The notes under the pieces are model-generated. The model ran no database searches, was not told where the DNA came from, and worked only from the letters and a program-made list of their open reading frames with translations. Shown piece by piece: positions 7,786-18,600 of a DNA stretch of 64,000 nucleotides. The translations under genes and the position numbers were made by a program. How positions within the stretch are numbered: the first letter of the stretch is position 1; every line of letters starts with the position of its first letter. Source of the DNA: Frigoriglobus tundricola (GTDB lineage: Bacteria; Planctomycetota; Planctomycetia; Gemmatales; Gemmataceae). The DNA is taken from NCBI RefSeq assembly GCF_013128195.2, contig NZ_CP053452.2, positions 2,232,001 to 2,296,000 on the forward strand, in the 5' to 3' direction.

Positions 7786-10700
7786 TCACGGTCCTGAAGG
7801 CGGCGCGATTGGAGGCGGTGCGGTTGATCCGGCTCCCTTTTCCTTCTCCTTCTCCTTTTCTTTCTTCGGCTCGGGCTTGGGAACCAACGAATCCGGCTCG
7901 CAAATCTGACAAGAGTACGTCAGATTCAGCTTGCTCATGTCCACTGGCAACGCAGGCGCGTACGCCGTGCCGTCTGCCTTTGTGACACTGATGGACTTGA
8001 GCTGAAGCACTGGCTTCTTGTTCGCATCAGCGGCCGTGAGCGGGTTGTTCGCGTCGGTGAACGGACCGAACGGGTTGAGCCGTAGGAACAGCCCGTAGGC
8101 CAGCTCCGACTTCCAGGTTTCTGACTTCTTCGGATCAGCCGCCGTTGCGTATATTTCGTCCGCCCCACGTTCCAGATCGACCGGCACGACCAGTTTGCAG
8201 CCGTTGTACGCGAACTCGAATTCGACGGTGATCTTCATGGGCGCGCGCTTCCCCACGGCGGGAACCCACTTCAGCTTCGGTCGGGCCGTGGCGGGCAATT
8301 CCATCAGGCCCAGAGCGTACTTCCCGTCCGCCATCGCCCCGGACTTGCAGTACGGCACTTTCAGTCCGTCCGGCGGTGACAATTCGAATACGGGCGGGGT
8401 AGCTTTGGGAGCGGGTTGTGCCGCTGCGGTCGCGGTGACTGACACATCGCCCGCCACGGGCGTCGGTTTCCCATTCGCATCGGCCGGCGCGATCTGGAGC
8501 TGCAACACTTTGGGCAGTTTGGTCTTCAAATCGTCTTCCGATGCAAAGGGATCGCCCGCCCCCTTCAACCACGCGCTGACCACTTTCTGGAAGTCTGCGG
8601 TGGGCAGCGTGTAAGTGCCGTTGGCGTCGAGGGTGGCGTCGACGGTTGGTGAGGCGACTCCGACGATCCCGACCGTCACTTTCGCCAGGGCGTTGTTACT
8701 CGGCCCCTGAATAATCGCCGCCGCAGAAGCGACCTTGAGTGTCGGAACGCCCTTCACATCGGTGGTGTACGTAAGGGCCACCGCTGCCCCGGGCGCCAGT
8801 TTGTAAGTCGCCGCGGGGGCCGGTGTGGGCTGGAACTCGCCCCCCTGGGAGTACGTGCCCAACTTGAATCCGATCGTGAGCTGGTCGTTGGTCAGAATCG
8901 ACCGGGCCACGGCCTGCTTGGTCGGGTCGGCGGGCTTGGTCGGGTCTGCGGCTGGAGCGGGCGACGTTGCGGTGACTAGGATCTCCGTCGTCGTCAACCC
9001 GCTGGTGAGTTGACCGGACGTGGCGAGGTCCTGTACCGCCTTTTGCAGCAACAGGTCCGCGGCCATGCGCTGGAGTTCCGACTTGGCGATCGAAATGTCG
9101 CCGCCGTTGGCCGCCGCCAGCGGGTCGGTCGCGGGGGTCGCGGTCAACGTCGCCTTTGCGCCCTCGCCGCACGGAACCACGATGGTCGAGGCCGGTTGGC
9201 CGGTTGCACCAGGGACCGTGAACACGAACTTGACCCACAGGTCGGAGACGGTCGCCGCCGTCGGATCGAGCCCCACCCATTTGAGCTTGAAGGTGTCCGG
9301 AGTCACCCCCACCGCAACGTAGGTGCTCTTGGCCGGCGCGTTCGAGGCCGCACCCGTCGGGTCGGCAGCGGTGGTCGCCGCCGCCTGTTGCCCCGTGCCC
9401 GTGCCGCCTTGTTGTTGCGCGCCCTGCTTCGGCGCGTACTGGATGGTCAGCTTGGCATTGGCTACGCTGATGCCCGGCCGCGGGGTCGCCGTGCGGGCCA
9501 CCACCGGCACGGCCAGCTCGCGGGTGACCCCGTACGGCGTGGCGAGGTGAATGCGTACCTCCCCTCCCCCGGTCGTGGGCAGCGTGTACGCCCCCTTCGG
9601 GAATGTGACCTGGATCACCTGCCGGCTGAGCAGGCTCTGCTTGGCCGAGGTGTAATCGATCACCTGGTTGCCGACGATCACCCGCGTACGGAGCGGGCTG
9701 AAGTGGTCGCCGACCAGGAACAGCGTGGTGGTGTCGGCGTCCGGGTCGATGCCTGGGGCGCCGTACCAGCCGAACAGCTCCGGGGCGAGGTCGCTGGTGC
9801 CGTTGCTGAACATCTCGAACCCGCCGAACGTGTTCAGAATCGGTACCGGGCTCACGATCGTCTGCATCGGGAGCCGGGCGGCGAGCTGGTCCCCTCGACG
9901 GAGCAAGCGCTCGTATTCGCCGTCGCGGTAGCTGCACGCGTCCTTCACCCCGCCACCGCCGACCTTGATCGTTTGAACCGTTTGGCTCAACCGCACCGCT
10001 TGTTTCGTGTCGAGAACCTTGTGCTTCGGGTTGGTGATCGGGAACCAGTTACTCACGGTGTCCACGTTCACATACGGGACGAACGACGGCATCATCACGA
10101 TGGCCACGCACTCCCGCATCCCAGGTTCTAGGCGGCGCTGCTTCAGAAGTTGGTTCCGGTTCGGGCCACCGATCAATTGGTTGCGGATCAGATCTTCGGC
10201 GTTACTGGGTGTGTCGGGTGTCTGGTAGCGGGGATAGAACCGCCACCCGAACTCGTTCTCGCCGTGGCTGAACCCGATCTGTGTGCGGTTCAAACTGATC
10301 GTTTCGTACTCGCCCTCGAGCCGGCGCGTGTACTTGGTCAGATTTTTGGCGTTGATCTGCCCGTTGGTGAACGCGATCGCCAGGGCGAGCTGCATCTCCC
10401 GTCGCGTACTCAGGCTGTCGGCAATGTTCTGTTCCTGGTTGTACGGGTCCAGCGCGAACACGTGGATCGGCCAGCGGAGCTTGACGTAGTCGTTGAACGC
10501 TTGCCGGCACTCTTGTGGCGGGTCGGGGAGGAAGTACGGGCACCAGTGGTCGCACCCGGGCAGGGGCTTGCCCTTGGCGGACGCCGTCTCCTTCATGTCG
10601 CGAATCAGTCGGTCGTTGAGGAGTGCGGCATCGACGATCAGGCACCACGCCAGCGCCGTGGTGCGGGACAGTTGGATCGGCTCCCTGGTGGGGTCAAAAC

Positions 10701-12558
10701 GGGCGACATCATTTTCGTCGGTTGGCTCGGCCTGGGTAAGGAGGGCAACGGTCTTGCGGAACGCTTGACGCATCTTGTTGACATCATCCCACCTCTGCGA
10801 GCGGATGGCCGCGACCAGGTTATCGTCGCACGCGCTCCAGAGCATAGAGTTCGCCTTCAGGAACTCGTACGCGGCTCGAATCTCGTCCCGCAGGTACGCC
10901 TGAACGTCTGGCAGATGTGCGTACTTCTGTTTCTTGATAGAGGGCCTGAGAGCCGTATCTGTCGCGTACAGAACGGCGAACACGGCCGCCGGACCATAAA
11001 TGTCGAGCATTTGTGATGTCGGGAACGCGGTTCGGTTGTCGAGTCCGTTGGCGAACGACACAGAAGGGGTGCGAAATTGAGTCGGAAACTTGCTCCTAAG
11101 GAGAGTAATCGCCTGATAGTTAAACTGAGAGCTTGACTGCCTAACCGCGTTCGGATGTGTTTTGAGCTGCTCGATGACTAGTCCAATTTCTTTGGCTTGT
11201 TTGCCGAGGTCCATCTTGCCGAGGTCCATTTTGCCGAGGTCCATCTTGCCGAGGTCCATCGGGAGGTTCGGCTGCCGCAAAAGCAGTTGGAGCAGGGGGC
11301 GGAGAATGAAAAGCTTGTTGAGATATCCTTTCATCTCATCTGTTGCATACCGGTCGAGCGCGGCCCGATCCTTCTGGGCTTGTTCCGCGCGCAGATCGTT
11401 CGAGTCGGGGTACAGACAGAGATAATCCACCAATGCCACAAGCCGCTTGAAACCCCAGCTGTCCCCACTCGATGCATAGTCGCTGAGGCGGGTGACAATC
11501 TGAACGAATCGCTCGAAGTCCGAGTTGAAGTACTGGTCGAGGATTTCGTTATTGGCGGGATCGAGGCCTTGGGTCATTGGAAAGCTGAGCTGCGTTTCGA
11601 TGTCGCCCACTAGCAAATTGCGGAACGTCATCGGGAGCAAGTCTGTTCCTAAGACTGGGTTGAGCGACATCGTGATTTCGGCGCCGTACCCGATGTCCGT
11701 CTTTTTGCCTGGCAGCACCGACACCGGGATGCGCAACAGGTTCAGTGAGTAGCCGGGCGAGTCGGCCGTGTCGTCGCCCTCGTTCTCGCGGCGGAGCTGG
11801 TTCAGGAAGTCTAGATACCGCTTCTTTTGGGCCAGGAACTCGGTCGGTTCCAGCCCGATGCCGCTCGCCGCGTTGGCGAAGCCCGGCCGGAACAGCTGCG
11901 GGTCGGTTCGCTTGATAACCTTATCAGTGTCCGAAACGAGGCTGCTCGGGTCGGACACGTCGAGCGGCTTGATCGTGTCCGGAGTTGCGGGTTTGGGGGA
12001 CGACTGCGGGGCCAGATCCGTTTGGGCCGCTGTGAGCGCACCGGTCGTCGGGTTGCGGCTCAGGACGGTCGTTTTCTCGCTCGTCGGCACGAGACTCGGT
12101 GGGGTCGTCTTGCTGCTGCTGACCGAACCGACCAGCGGCGGCTTCGGTTGAACGGCGAACGACAGCGCCGTCGCGCTGGCCAGGTACGACTGATCGGACC
12201 GCGACTCGGACCCGTTGATCACGTACCCGAAGTTGGCGATTTCCGCCGACATCGCCTTCTCGAACTCGTCTCGGTACTGTGTGAGCCGGGCCTGGCCCCA
12301 CACGTCCGGTACCTTGGCCACCACACTCCCGTACCACTCGATGTGCTTTTCGAGGTGGTCCAGGTCGCAGGCAAGCGCACGCACCGTCGGATCGTTGGTC
12401 ACCGTCGGAGCAACGAACGGGTCGCCCGAACCGGTCCCGCACCCGTCGCCGCCCGGCCCACAGACCCCGCCGGGTTTGATCAGTGACTGACACGCCGCAA
12501 GCGCGAACGGCAGTAGCACAGCCGCAGCCCGCGCCGCCCGTTGAATCCCGCGCCCCAT
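7786..12558 (-). CDS. Very large lipoprotein of unknown function
   Basis: Starting at ATG 12558 it encodes 1590 residues; the frame is open a little further upstream, but MGRGIQRAARAAAVLLPFAL followed by AACQ is a lipoprotein signal with the lipobox LAAC. The protein is mostly non-repetitive, with a few visible landmarks: a five-residue motif MDLGK in four tandem copies near residues 433-452, a TIG/IPT-like stretch near residue 945 (LFLVGDHFSPLRTRVIVGN), Ala/Pro/Thr-rich linkers, and a Lys/Glu run (KKEKEKEKEK) near the C-terminus. I recognise no enzyme domain. Base composition is lower in GC than its neighbours in parts (10.8-11.4 kb). It is monocistronic, with its own terminator. Confidence 0.7.
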   Translation of the reverse strand: MGRGIQRAARAAAVLLPFALAACQSLIKPGGVCGPGGDGCGTGSGDPFVAPTVTNDPTVRALACDLDHLEKHIEWYGSVVAKVPDVWGQARLTQYRDEFEKAMSAEIANFGYVINGSESRSDQSYLASATALSFAVQPKPPLVGSVSSSKTTPPSLVPTSEKTTVLSRNPTTGALTAAQTDLAPQSSPKPATPDTIKPLDVSDPSSLVSDTDKVIKRTDPQLFRPGFANAASGIGLEPTEFLAQKKRYLDFLNQLRRENEGDDTADSPGYSLNLLRIPVSVLPGKKTDIGYGAEITMSLNPVLGTDLLPMTFRNLLVGDIETQLSFPMTQGLDPANNEILDQYFNSDFERFVQIVTRLSDYASSGDSWGFKRLVALVDYLCLYPDSNDLRAEQAQKDRAALDRYATDEMKGYLNKLFILRPLLQLLLRQPNLPMDLGKMDLGKMDLGKMDLGKQAKEIGLVIEQLKTHPNAVRQSSSQFNYQAITLLRSKFPTQFRTPSVSFANGLDNRTAFPTSQMLDIYGPAAVFAVLYATDTALRPSIKKQKYAHLPDVQAYLRDEIRAAYEFLKANSMLWSACDDNLVAAIRSQRWDDVNKMRQAFRKTVALLTQAEPTDENDVARFDPTREPIQLSRTTALAWCLIVDAALLNDRLIRDMKETASAKGKPLPGCDHWCPYFLPDPPQECRQAFNDYVKLRWPIHVFALDPYNQEQNIADSLSTRREMQLALAIAFTNGQINAKNLTKYTRRLEGEYETISLNRTQIGFSHGENEFGWRFYPRYQTPDTPSNAEDLIRNQLIGGPNRNQLLKQRRLEPGMRECVAIVMMPSFVPYVNVDTVSNWFPITNPKHKVLDTKQAVRLSQTVQTIKVGGGGVKDACSYRDGEYERLLRRGDQLAARLPMQTIVSPVPILNTFGGFEMFSNGTSDLAPELFGWYGAPGIDPDADTTTLFLVGDHFSPLRTRVIVGNQVIDYTSAKQSLLSRQVIQVTFPKGAYTLPTTGGGEVRIHLATPYGVTRELAVPVVARTATPRPGISVANAKLTIQYAPKQGAQQQGGTGTGQQAAATTAADPTGAASNAPAKSTYVAVGVTPDTFKLKWVGLDPTAATVSDLWVKFVFTVPGATGQPASTIVVPCGEGAKATLTATPATDPLAAANGGDISIAKSELQRMAADLLLQKAVQDLATSGQLTSGLTTTEILVTATSPAPAADPTKPADPTKQAVARSILTNDQLTIGFKLGTYSQGGEFQPTPAPAATYKLAPGAAVALTYTTDVKGVPTLKVASAAAIIQGPSNNALAKVTVGIVGVASPTVDATLDANGTYTLPTADFQKVVSAWLKGAGDPFASEDDLKTKLPKVLQLQIAPADANGKPTPVAGDVSVTATAAAQPAPKATPPVFELSPPDGLKVPYCKSGAMADGKYALGLMELPATARPKLKWVPAVGKRAPMKITVEFEFAYNGCKLVVPVDLERGADEIYATAADPKKSETWKSELAYGLFLRLNPFGPFTDANNPLTAADANKKPVLQLKSISVTKADGTAYAPALPVDMSKLNLTYSCQICEPDSLVPKPEPKKEKEKEKEKGAGSTAPPPIAPPSGP
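11201..11260 (-). repeat. Four tandem copies of a 15-base coding repeat
   Basis: Four copies of ttgccgaggtccatc (one with a final t) lie head to tail inside the lipoprotein gene and encode MDLGK four times. The unit is a multiple of three, so copy number can change without breaking the frame. Confidence 0.95.
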
Positions 12559-12842
12559 AATTATTCCCCCCGAATCCCCATCTTTCCGGGGCGATCCCGG
12601 CACACGCCGGAAACACCGTCCCGTCGATACGAAGTGACTTTCAGAAGAGTGATCGACTTGTACGGTTCGTTCACTTGAAGCGATTGTGGCGAGACTCTCG
12701 CTACTCTAATTGCGAATATTTGATTATTTACCCACTTTCCCTTCTCGATTGCCACACGCTCGGCGGTGCCGCTTGACTCCGTCCCCCTCCGGGGGACAAT
12801 GGCGGTCGGTACTCGCTCGTCTTCTCTCCCCGAGGTTATCTC

Positions 12843-14333
12843 ATGGCCACCGCCACCGCGCCCGCGCCCGCGAAACCCAGACACGCCAAGCCGAAGGTTC
12901 CCGACCAGAAGATGCTCATCGGCGGGAAGTGGGTCGCGAGCGCCAGCGGCAAGACGTTCGACACCACCGACCCGACCGACGGCTCGGTCATCTGCCGCGT
13001 CGCGGAGGGGGACAAGGCCGACATCGACCTCGCGGTGAGGGCCGCGCGCGCCGCGTTCGAGGACGGCCCGTGGGCGCGGATGACCTCCGCGGACCGCGGC
13101 CGGCTGCTGAACAAGCTCGCCGACGCCGTCGAGGACCACAGGGACGAACTCGCCGCGCTCGAGTCCCTCGACAACGGCAAGCCGATCGCCGATTCGCTCG
13201 CCGCCGACCTGCCGCTGACGAGCGCGTGCTACCGCTACTACGCGGGCTGGGCCGACAAGATCACCGGCCAGACGCTCCCGATGGCCGGGCCGTACTTCGG
13301 GTACACCCGCCACGAGCCGATCGGCGTGGTGGGCCAGATCATCCCGTGGAACTTCCCATTACTGATGCAGGCGTGGAAGTGGGGGCCGGCCCTCGCGTGC
13401 GGGAACACCGTCGTGCTGAAGCCCGCCGAGCAGACGCCGCTCACGGCCCTGCGCGTCGCACAACTGGCCCAGGACGTCGGCTTCCCGGACGGCGTCATCA
13501 ACGTGGTGCCCGGCTACGGCCCCACGGCCGGCGCGGCGCTGTCCGGCCACATGGACGTGGACAAGATCGCGTTCACCGGCGAGACCGGCACCGGCAAGAT
13601 CGTGATGACCGCCGCGGCGCAGTCCAACCTCAAGCGCGTCAGCCTGGAACTCGGCGGCAAGTCGCCCAACATCGTGTTCGCGGACTGCGACCTGGACGCG
13701 GCGGTCGAGGGCGCGTACTTCGGGCTGTTCTTCAACCAGGGGCAGTGCTGCTGCGCGGGCAGCCGGCTGTTCGTGCAGGAATCGGTGTACGACGCGTTCG
13801 TGCAGAAGGTGGTCGCGAAGGCGAAGGGGCGCACGGTGGGCGACCCGTTCAGCACCGAGACCGAGCAGGGGCCGCAGGTGTCGCAGGAGCAGTTCGACCG
13901 CGTGATGCACTACATCGCCGCGGGCCAACGAGACGGCGCACCGCTGCTCGCCGGCGGCGGGCGGGTGGGCGACACGGGGTACTTCATCCAGCCGACGGTG
14001 TTCGGCGACGTAACGGACGAGATGACGATCGCGCGGGAGGAGATCTTCGGGCCGGTGATGAGCATCCTGAAGTTCAAGGACACGGACGAGGTGATCGCCC
14101 GCGGCAACCGGACCGTGTACGGCCTCGCGGCGGCGGTGTGGACCAAAGACGTGCAGAAGGCGCTCCGGCTGGCGAACGGGCTGCGCGTGGGGACGGTGTG
14201 GGTGAACTGCTACGACGTGTTCGACGCCGGCGCCCCGTTCGGCGGGTTCAAGATGTCCGGCATCGGCCGCGAACTCGGCCAGTACGCGCTGCAACTCTAC
14301 ACCGAGGTGAAGACGGTCACGATGGCGCTGTGA
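12843..14333 (+). CDS. Aldehyde dehydrogenase (NAD(P)-dependent)
   Basis: A 496-residue ALDH-superfamily protein that oxidises an aldehyde to its acid in the cytoplasm. Visible motifs: [19 protein letters not shown] with the catalytic Asn, [11 protein letters not shown] for cofactor binding, [11 protein letters not shown], the catalytic Glu in LELGGKSPN and the catalytic Cys in [12 protein letters not shown], then [10 protein letters not shown]. The sequence is closest to the ALDH1/2 group with a short Ala/Pro N-terminal extension. A GAGG site lies 7 bases before the ATG. It is transcribed away from the lipoprotein gene, with 284 bases between them holding an AT-rich stretch around 12710-12730. 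The actual substrate is not clear. Confidence 0.92.
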   Translation: MATATAPAPAKPRHAKPKVPDQKMLIGGKWVASASGKTFDTTDPTDGSVICRVAEGDKADIDLAVRAARAAFEDGPWARMTSADRGRLLNKLADAVEDHRDELAALESLDNGKPIADSLAADLPLTSACYRYYAGWADKITGQTLPMAGPYFGYTRHEPIGVVGQIIPWNFPLLMQAWKWGPALACGNTVVLKPAEQTPLTALRVAQLAQDVGFPDGVINVVPGYGPTAGAALSGHMDVDKIAFTGETGTGKIVMTAAAQSNLKRVSLELGGKSPNIVFADCDLDAAVEGAYFGLFFNQGQCCCAGSRLFVQESVYDAFVQKVVAKAKGRTVGDPFSTETEQGPQVSQEQFDRVMHYIAAGQRDGAPLLAGGGRVGDTGYFIQPTVFGDVTDEMTIAREEIFGPVMSILKFKDTDEVIARGNRTVYGLAAAVWTKDVQKALRLANGLRVGTVWVNCYDVFDAGAPFGGFKMSGIGRELGQYALQLYTEVKTVTMAL

Positions 14334-14541
14334 CTCGCAAATCCAGACGGCCAAACGGCCGGGATTGTGGGGCGCGGCGCGAACAGGTCACGTAGATTCC
14401 GGTATCGCAGATCGCCCCGCATGGCCCGGCCGTGCGGACTATCTGTTCGGTGTTCAACCCGGAACCGAGTTCCCGTTCGATCCGGCGGGTCCGGGTTTTC
14501 GACTCGACGACCTGCGACCTGTTGACTTGAGGACCCATTAA

Positions 14542-15432
14542 CTATGGCTTCGCCTCCGTTAGGGTCCAGAGCTGGTTCGGGGCCGGCGGGGCGTCTTTGC
14601 GGTCCATTTGGAGTTCGTACGTCGTCACGCCCTTTTGCTTCTTCTCGACAACCGTCAGGACGTAGCCGTTCAGGCCGCTCTTGACCTGCGACACGATGAG
14701 GACCTCGCGGCGGACCTCGGTCACCTCGAACAGCACGCGGTCGGCCGCGTCCCTTTTCGGGTCGAACTTGGCCGTCCCCGCCGAAAAGCCGTTGCCGACC
14801 TGGAGGCACCGGCCGCTCTGCACGTTCTTGACGGTATAGCCGGTCTCATCGCGCTCCAGGTACCAGCACTGGCCCGGCTTCTTTTTCCCGACCTTCGCGG
14901 CCAGGTACAACTCGCCCTGGCCGTCTTTCGCCGCTTCGAGCACCTGACCCGACGCCTTGTTCTCGATCAGGAGCTGCGGGTGCAGGGCCAGTTCGGGAAC
15001 CGCCAGCCCGTAGCCGCGGGCCGTCTTCAGCAGGTCGCTCAGAGCGGTTTCGAGGGCCTCGGCCTCGTCGCCCTTTTTCGCTTTGCTGAGTTCCTTGATC
15101 GCGGGCAGGTACACGGCCTCGAGCGCGGCAACGGCCTGGGCCCGCTGCTTCAGGTACGCCGCCGAGGCGATCACGGTGGGGGGAATGCGCTGCGCGTTGA
15201 ACAGGTCCCGTTCGTAAAGCAGTTTATCGACGTCGGCCTTCTTGCCGGCGTCCCGGGCCTTCTTTTCGGCCCTGTCCAGGCTTTCGGCCAGCGCTTTCTC
15301 GGCCTTTTCGATGTCGAGTTCGAACTTGGCTTTGGCCCGGGCCAGGGCTTCGGTCCGGTCCGGTTCGGCACCGGCCGGTCGGGCCAGGAACACCGCGGCG
15401 AGCAAGAACACGAGGGCGAAAACTTGACGCAT
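14542..15432 (-). CDS. Secreted protein with coiled coil and ricin-type beta-trefoil domain
   Basis: 296 residues from ATG 15432. A signal peptide (MRQVFALVFLLAAVFLARPA) is followed by a Lys/Glu/Ala-rich helical stretch (residues ~25-150, e.g. FELDIEKAEKALAESLDRAE) and then, from about residue 165, a RICIN-like trefoil with the usual repeat features: QCWYLERDETGYTVKNVQSG, CLQVGNG, and the final NQLWTLTEA (QxW-like). Such domains bind sugars. No catalytic domain is seen, so it is likely an extracellular binding or structural protein. It is separated from both neighbours by about 200 bases. Confidence 0.65.
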   Translation of the reverse strand: MRQVFALVFLLAAVFLARPAGAEPDRTEALARAKAKFELDIEKAEKALAESLDRAEKKARDAGKKADVDKLLYERDLFNAQRIPPTVIASAAYLKQRAQAVAALEAVYLPAIKELSKAKKGDEAEALETALSDLLKTARGYGLAVPELALHPQLLIENKASGQVLEAAKDGQGELYLAAKVGKKKPGQCWYLERDETGYTVKNVQSGRCLQVGNGFSAGTAKFDPKRDAADRVLFEVTEVRREVLIVSQVKSGLNGYVLTVVEKKQKGVTTYELQMDRKDAPPAPNQLWTLTEAKP

Positions 15433-15607
15433 GTCCGTCTCCGAAACCGTGTGAAAAAAAACGGCGGCACGGCGCCCGGTACAAAGCACGGCGGGAAGTC
15501 AGTTAGAAAGCGTAAATGGTGAGTCACACAAGGTCAACGGGCGTTGAGCGTGACTTTACGCCAAGATTGTTATAAATTCGTGAGGATCTCGCGTGGGCCG
15601 GCCGGTT

Positions 15608-18600
15608 TCAGGGCCCGGCCGGGGCGGGCAGGTCGTAGGTGGTCACGCGCTGGGCAGCCCGGTCGTAGATCGCGGCGACGCGGGTCTTCCAGGAGACGGC
15701 CACCGTCCGGTCCCCCGGCGGGAGCTTCACGGCGGCGCAGAGCGCGCCGCGGGCGTCGAAGACCTCGGCCCAGTGCGTTCCGTCGGCCGTGGCGCGGGTG
15801 ATCAGCATCACCGATTTCCCGTCGTCGGACACGGAGCCACCGGTATCGAGGTGGCGCTGGGCGGCGAACGAGTGGAGGACGGTCCCGTTCTTTCCGTCGA
15901 GCAGGTGGGCCGCTTCGTCCTTGCCCGGCGGTCGGCCGTGGTACAGAACCGCTTCGCCGCGAGCGGACGTTCCCATCAGTCGGGCGTTGTTCCCGTCGGG
16001 CTCTCGGTCGAAGGCCCACTCGCCGTCGGGGCGCCCGGCGGGCAATTTGAACCACCGGAACCGGTCGGTGTCGTCCACCACCAAAACGCGGGTCGAGTCG
16101 GCGGTGAACGCGGTCGCCCCCGCGTGCCAGTTCAGGGACACGACCGGTTTGCGGGACACCGTGTCGATCACCTGGAGCGGCGCCTCGGCGCCCTTCAACC
16201 CCGGAGCGGGTCGGGCGCTCCCCACCGCGAGGTACCGCCCGTCCGGCGACACGTTCACGGACGGTACGCCTCCCGGCACCGCCGGGGCCGGAAACGACCG
16301 AACGCTCGTCTTGCCCGTCCCCGGTTCCCAGACCAGCAGCTCTTTGTCGGTGTCCGATTGGATCGCGACTTTCGCCTTCTCCAGCGCGAACAGGTGATGG
16401 AACTGTCCCTTTTTCAGCGGGGCGGTGAGTTCCTTGCCCGCGGCCCCGGTCCGCACGTTGAACGCCGCCGCCGCCACCGGCCCGGTGGTGGCAACGAGGA
16501 CGAGGGTCTGTCCGTCGTCGGCGAAGTACGGGGCCGCGTCGGTGAGTTTGGTTTGGCACTCGATCGACCGGTTCGCCTTGAGTGGGGGCACGTCCGGATC
16601 GGGCACCGCGGCCGCGGTGCCGGTCAAATCGGGCAGGTCGTAGACGGCCACTTTCTTGTTACCGGGATCGTGCATCGCGACGGCACGACCCTTCCAGGAA
16701 ATGTCGGCCGTGGTTCGGGCGCCGTCGCCCGCTTGCGACATTTTGGCGCTCGCGACCAACCGACCGCGGACATCCCGTACCTCGACGGTGTGGCCCGTGC
16801 CGAACCCGTCGGTGCGGAGGAGCATCACGTGCCGCCCGTCGTCGGACACGGAACCGGCGTAACTCAGATACCGGTTCGCGGGGAACGAATGGAGAACGGC
16901 TCCCGTTTTGCCGTCCAAGAGGTGGTGCGCCTCTTCCTTCTGCGGCGGTCGACCGTGATAGAGGATCACCCCGCCGTCGGCCGAGATGAACAGGTCCCGG
17001 GCGTTGAACCCGTTCGGCTTCAGCCCGAACGCCCACTCCCCGTCGGGTTGCCCGGCGGGCAACTTGAACCACCGGAACCGACCGGTATCGTCCAGCACCA
17101 GAACGCGGGACGAGTCGGCGGTGAACGCGGTCGTCCCTCCGAGCCAGTCGAGCATAACGACGGACTGATCGGTTGTCGTGTCGATCACCCGAAGCTCGGT
17201 CGGGGTGGGCTCCTTGCCCCCCCCGGACACGAAGTGGCCGGCCGCAATGTACCGACCGTCCGGCGACACGTTGACGTACGGAGTGTGGCCGCCCAGACCG
17301 GCCGGCGTTGGGAACGGCACGGGGGTCGCCTTGCCCGCGGCCGGGTCCCACACGACCACCCGCTTTTCCGCGGTGTCCTGATATCCGAACTTCCCCTTTT
17401 CCAGGCGGAACATGCGGAAGAAGTTGCTCGTGAGATCTGGGAGGTCGCGGACCGACGCCCCGGTCCGGGCGTCGAACGCGGCGATGTTCCAGGGGACGCC
17501 GCTGTTCACGATGGCGACCGCCTGCCCGTCGCGATCGATGTAGACCTTCCCGTTCATTTTTGTTTTGGTGCCGGCCGACCACCGGACCCGGAGTTGCGCC
17601 ACCGGGCCGGGCGCGGGGGGCGTGGCGGCGTCGGGCGGTCCGCCCGGTGCTGGTGGGGCGGGCGCCGCCGCACCGGCGGGGATGTCGAACAGTTGGACGG
17701 ACGGTTTGGCGCCGCCGACCGTGAGGGCCAGCGCCGTCCCGTCCGGGGAAAAGGTTGCCGAGCACAGCGGCGCGCCGGAAGCGATTCGCCCGATGATCGC
17801 GCCGGTCCGCAGGTCGGACACGTCGTACACGAGGTTGCCCTGAGTATCGGCCCACGGCACCGCGATCCGCCGCGCGTCGGCCGAAATGCCGGCGCGGTAC
17901 GAACTGTCGAGCCCGGAGGTCGGCGTGAGCAACCGGAGAACCGCACCGGTTTTGCCGTCAACGGTTGCCGTACCGAGCCCGCCGTTGCGCTTCAATGAGC
18001 CGACGTGCGCGAGGACCGACCCGTTCGCGGACGTGCCGGTGATCGAGTGCCCCGGACCCGCCGCCGCATCGAGGCTCCACTCCCCGTCGGGTTCCCCGCT
18101 CGGGAGCTTGAACCAGCGGCACCGGCCGTAGAACTCGGCGACGAGGACCCGAGACGCGTCCGCTGTAAAATGAACGTGTCCCCCCGTCCAGTCCAGCGAT
18201 ACGACCGTGTTCCGGGTTGTCAGGTCAAACACACGCAGTGCCAGATCGCTCACCGGTCTCGAAGCGTATTGTGTCCGTACCCACCCGACCGCGGCGTACC
18301 GCGCGTTCCGCGACAGGCTCACCTGCGGGGAACAGCCGGTGTCGTCCTGCGGGACAGCGGGCAGGTCCAATTTCTGCCTGCGCTCTCCCGTCTGATCGTT
18401 CCACAGATCGATGGTAAAGGCGCCGGGCGCCCACGTTCCCACGCGCCCGCCGGTCAGCGGGAAGAAGGTGGCGGAAGGCCCCTTGAGCAGATCGGCGAAT
18501 TGGTCGCGTCGGCCTCCGGTCGCAACGTCTAGCGCGGCCCCCCCGCCCCGCCGCGACGAGCCCGCGAGGAGGGTTCGGCCCGTGAGCGCAAACGAGATGT

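Noticed and set aside
7843..7872. KEKEKEK tract as a frameshift or simple-repeat artefact
   Set aside because: The repeat unit keeps the frame and the protein ends normally.
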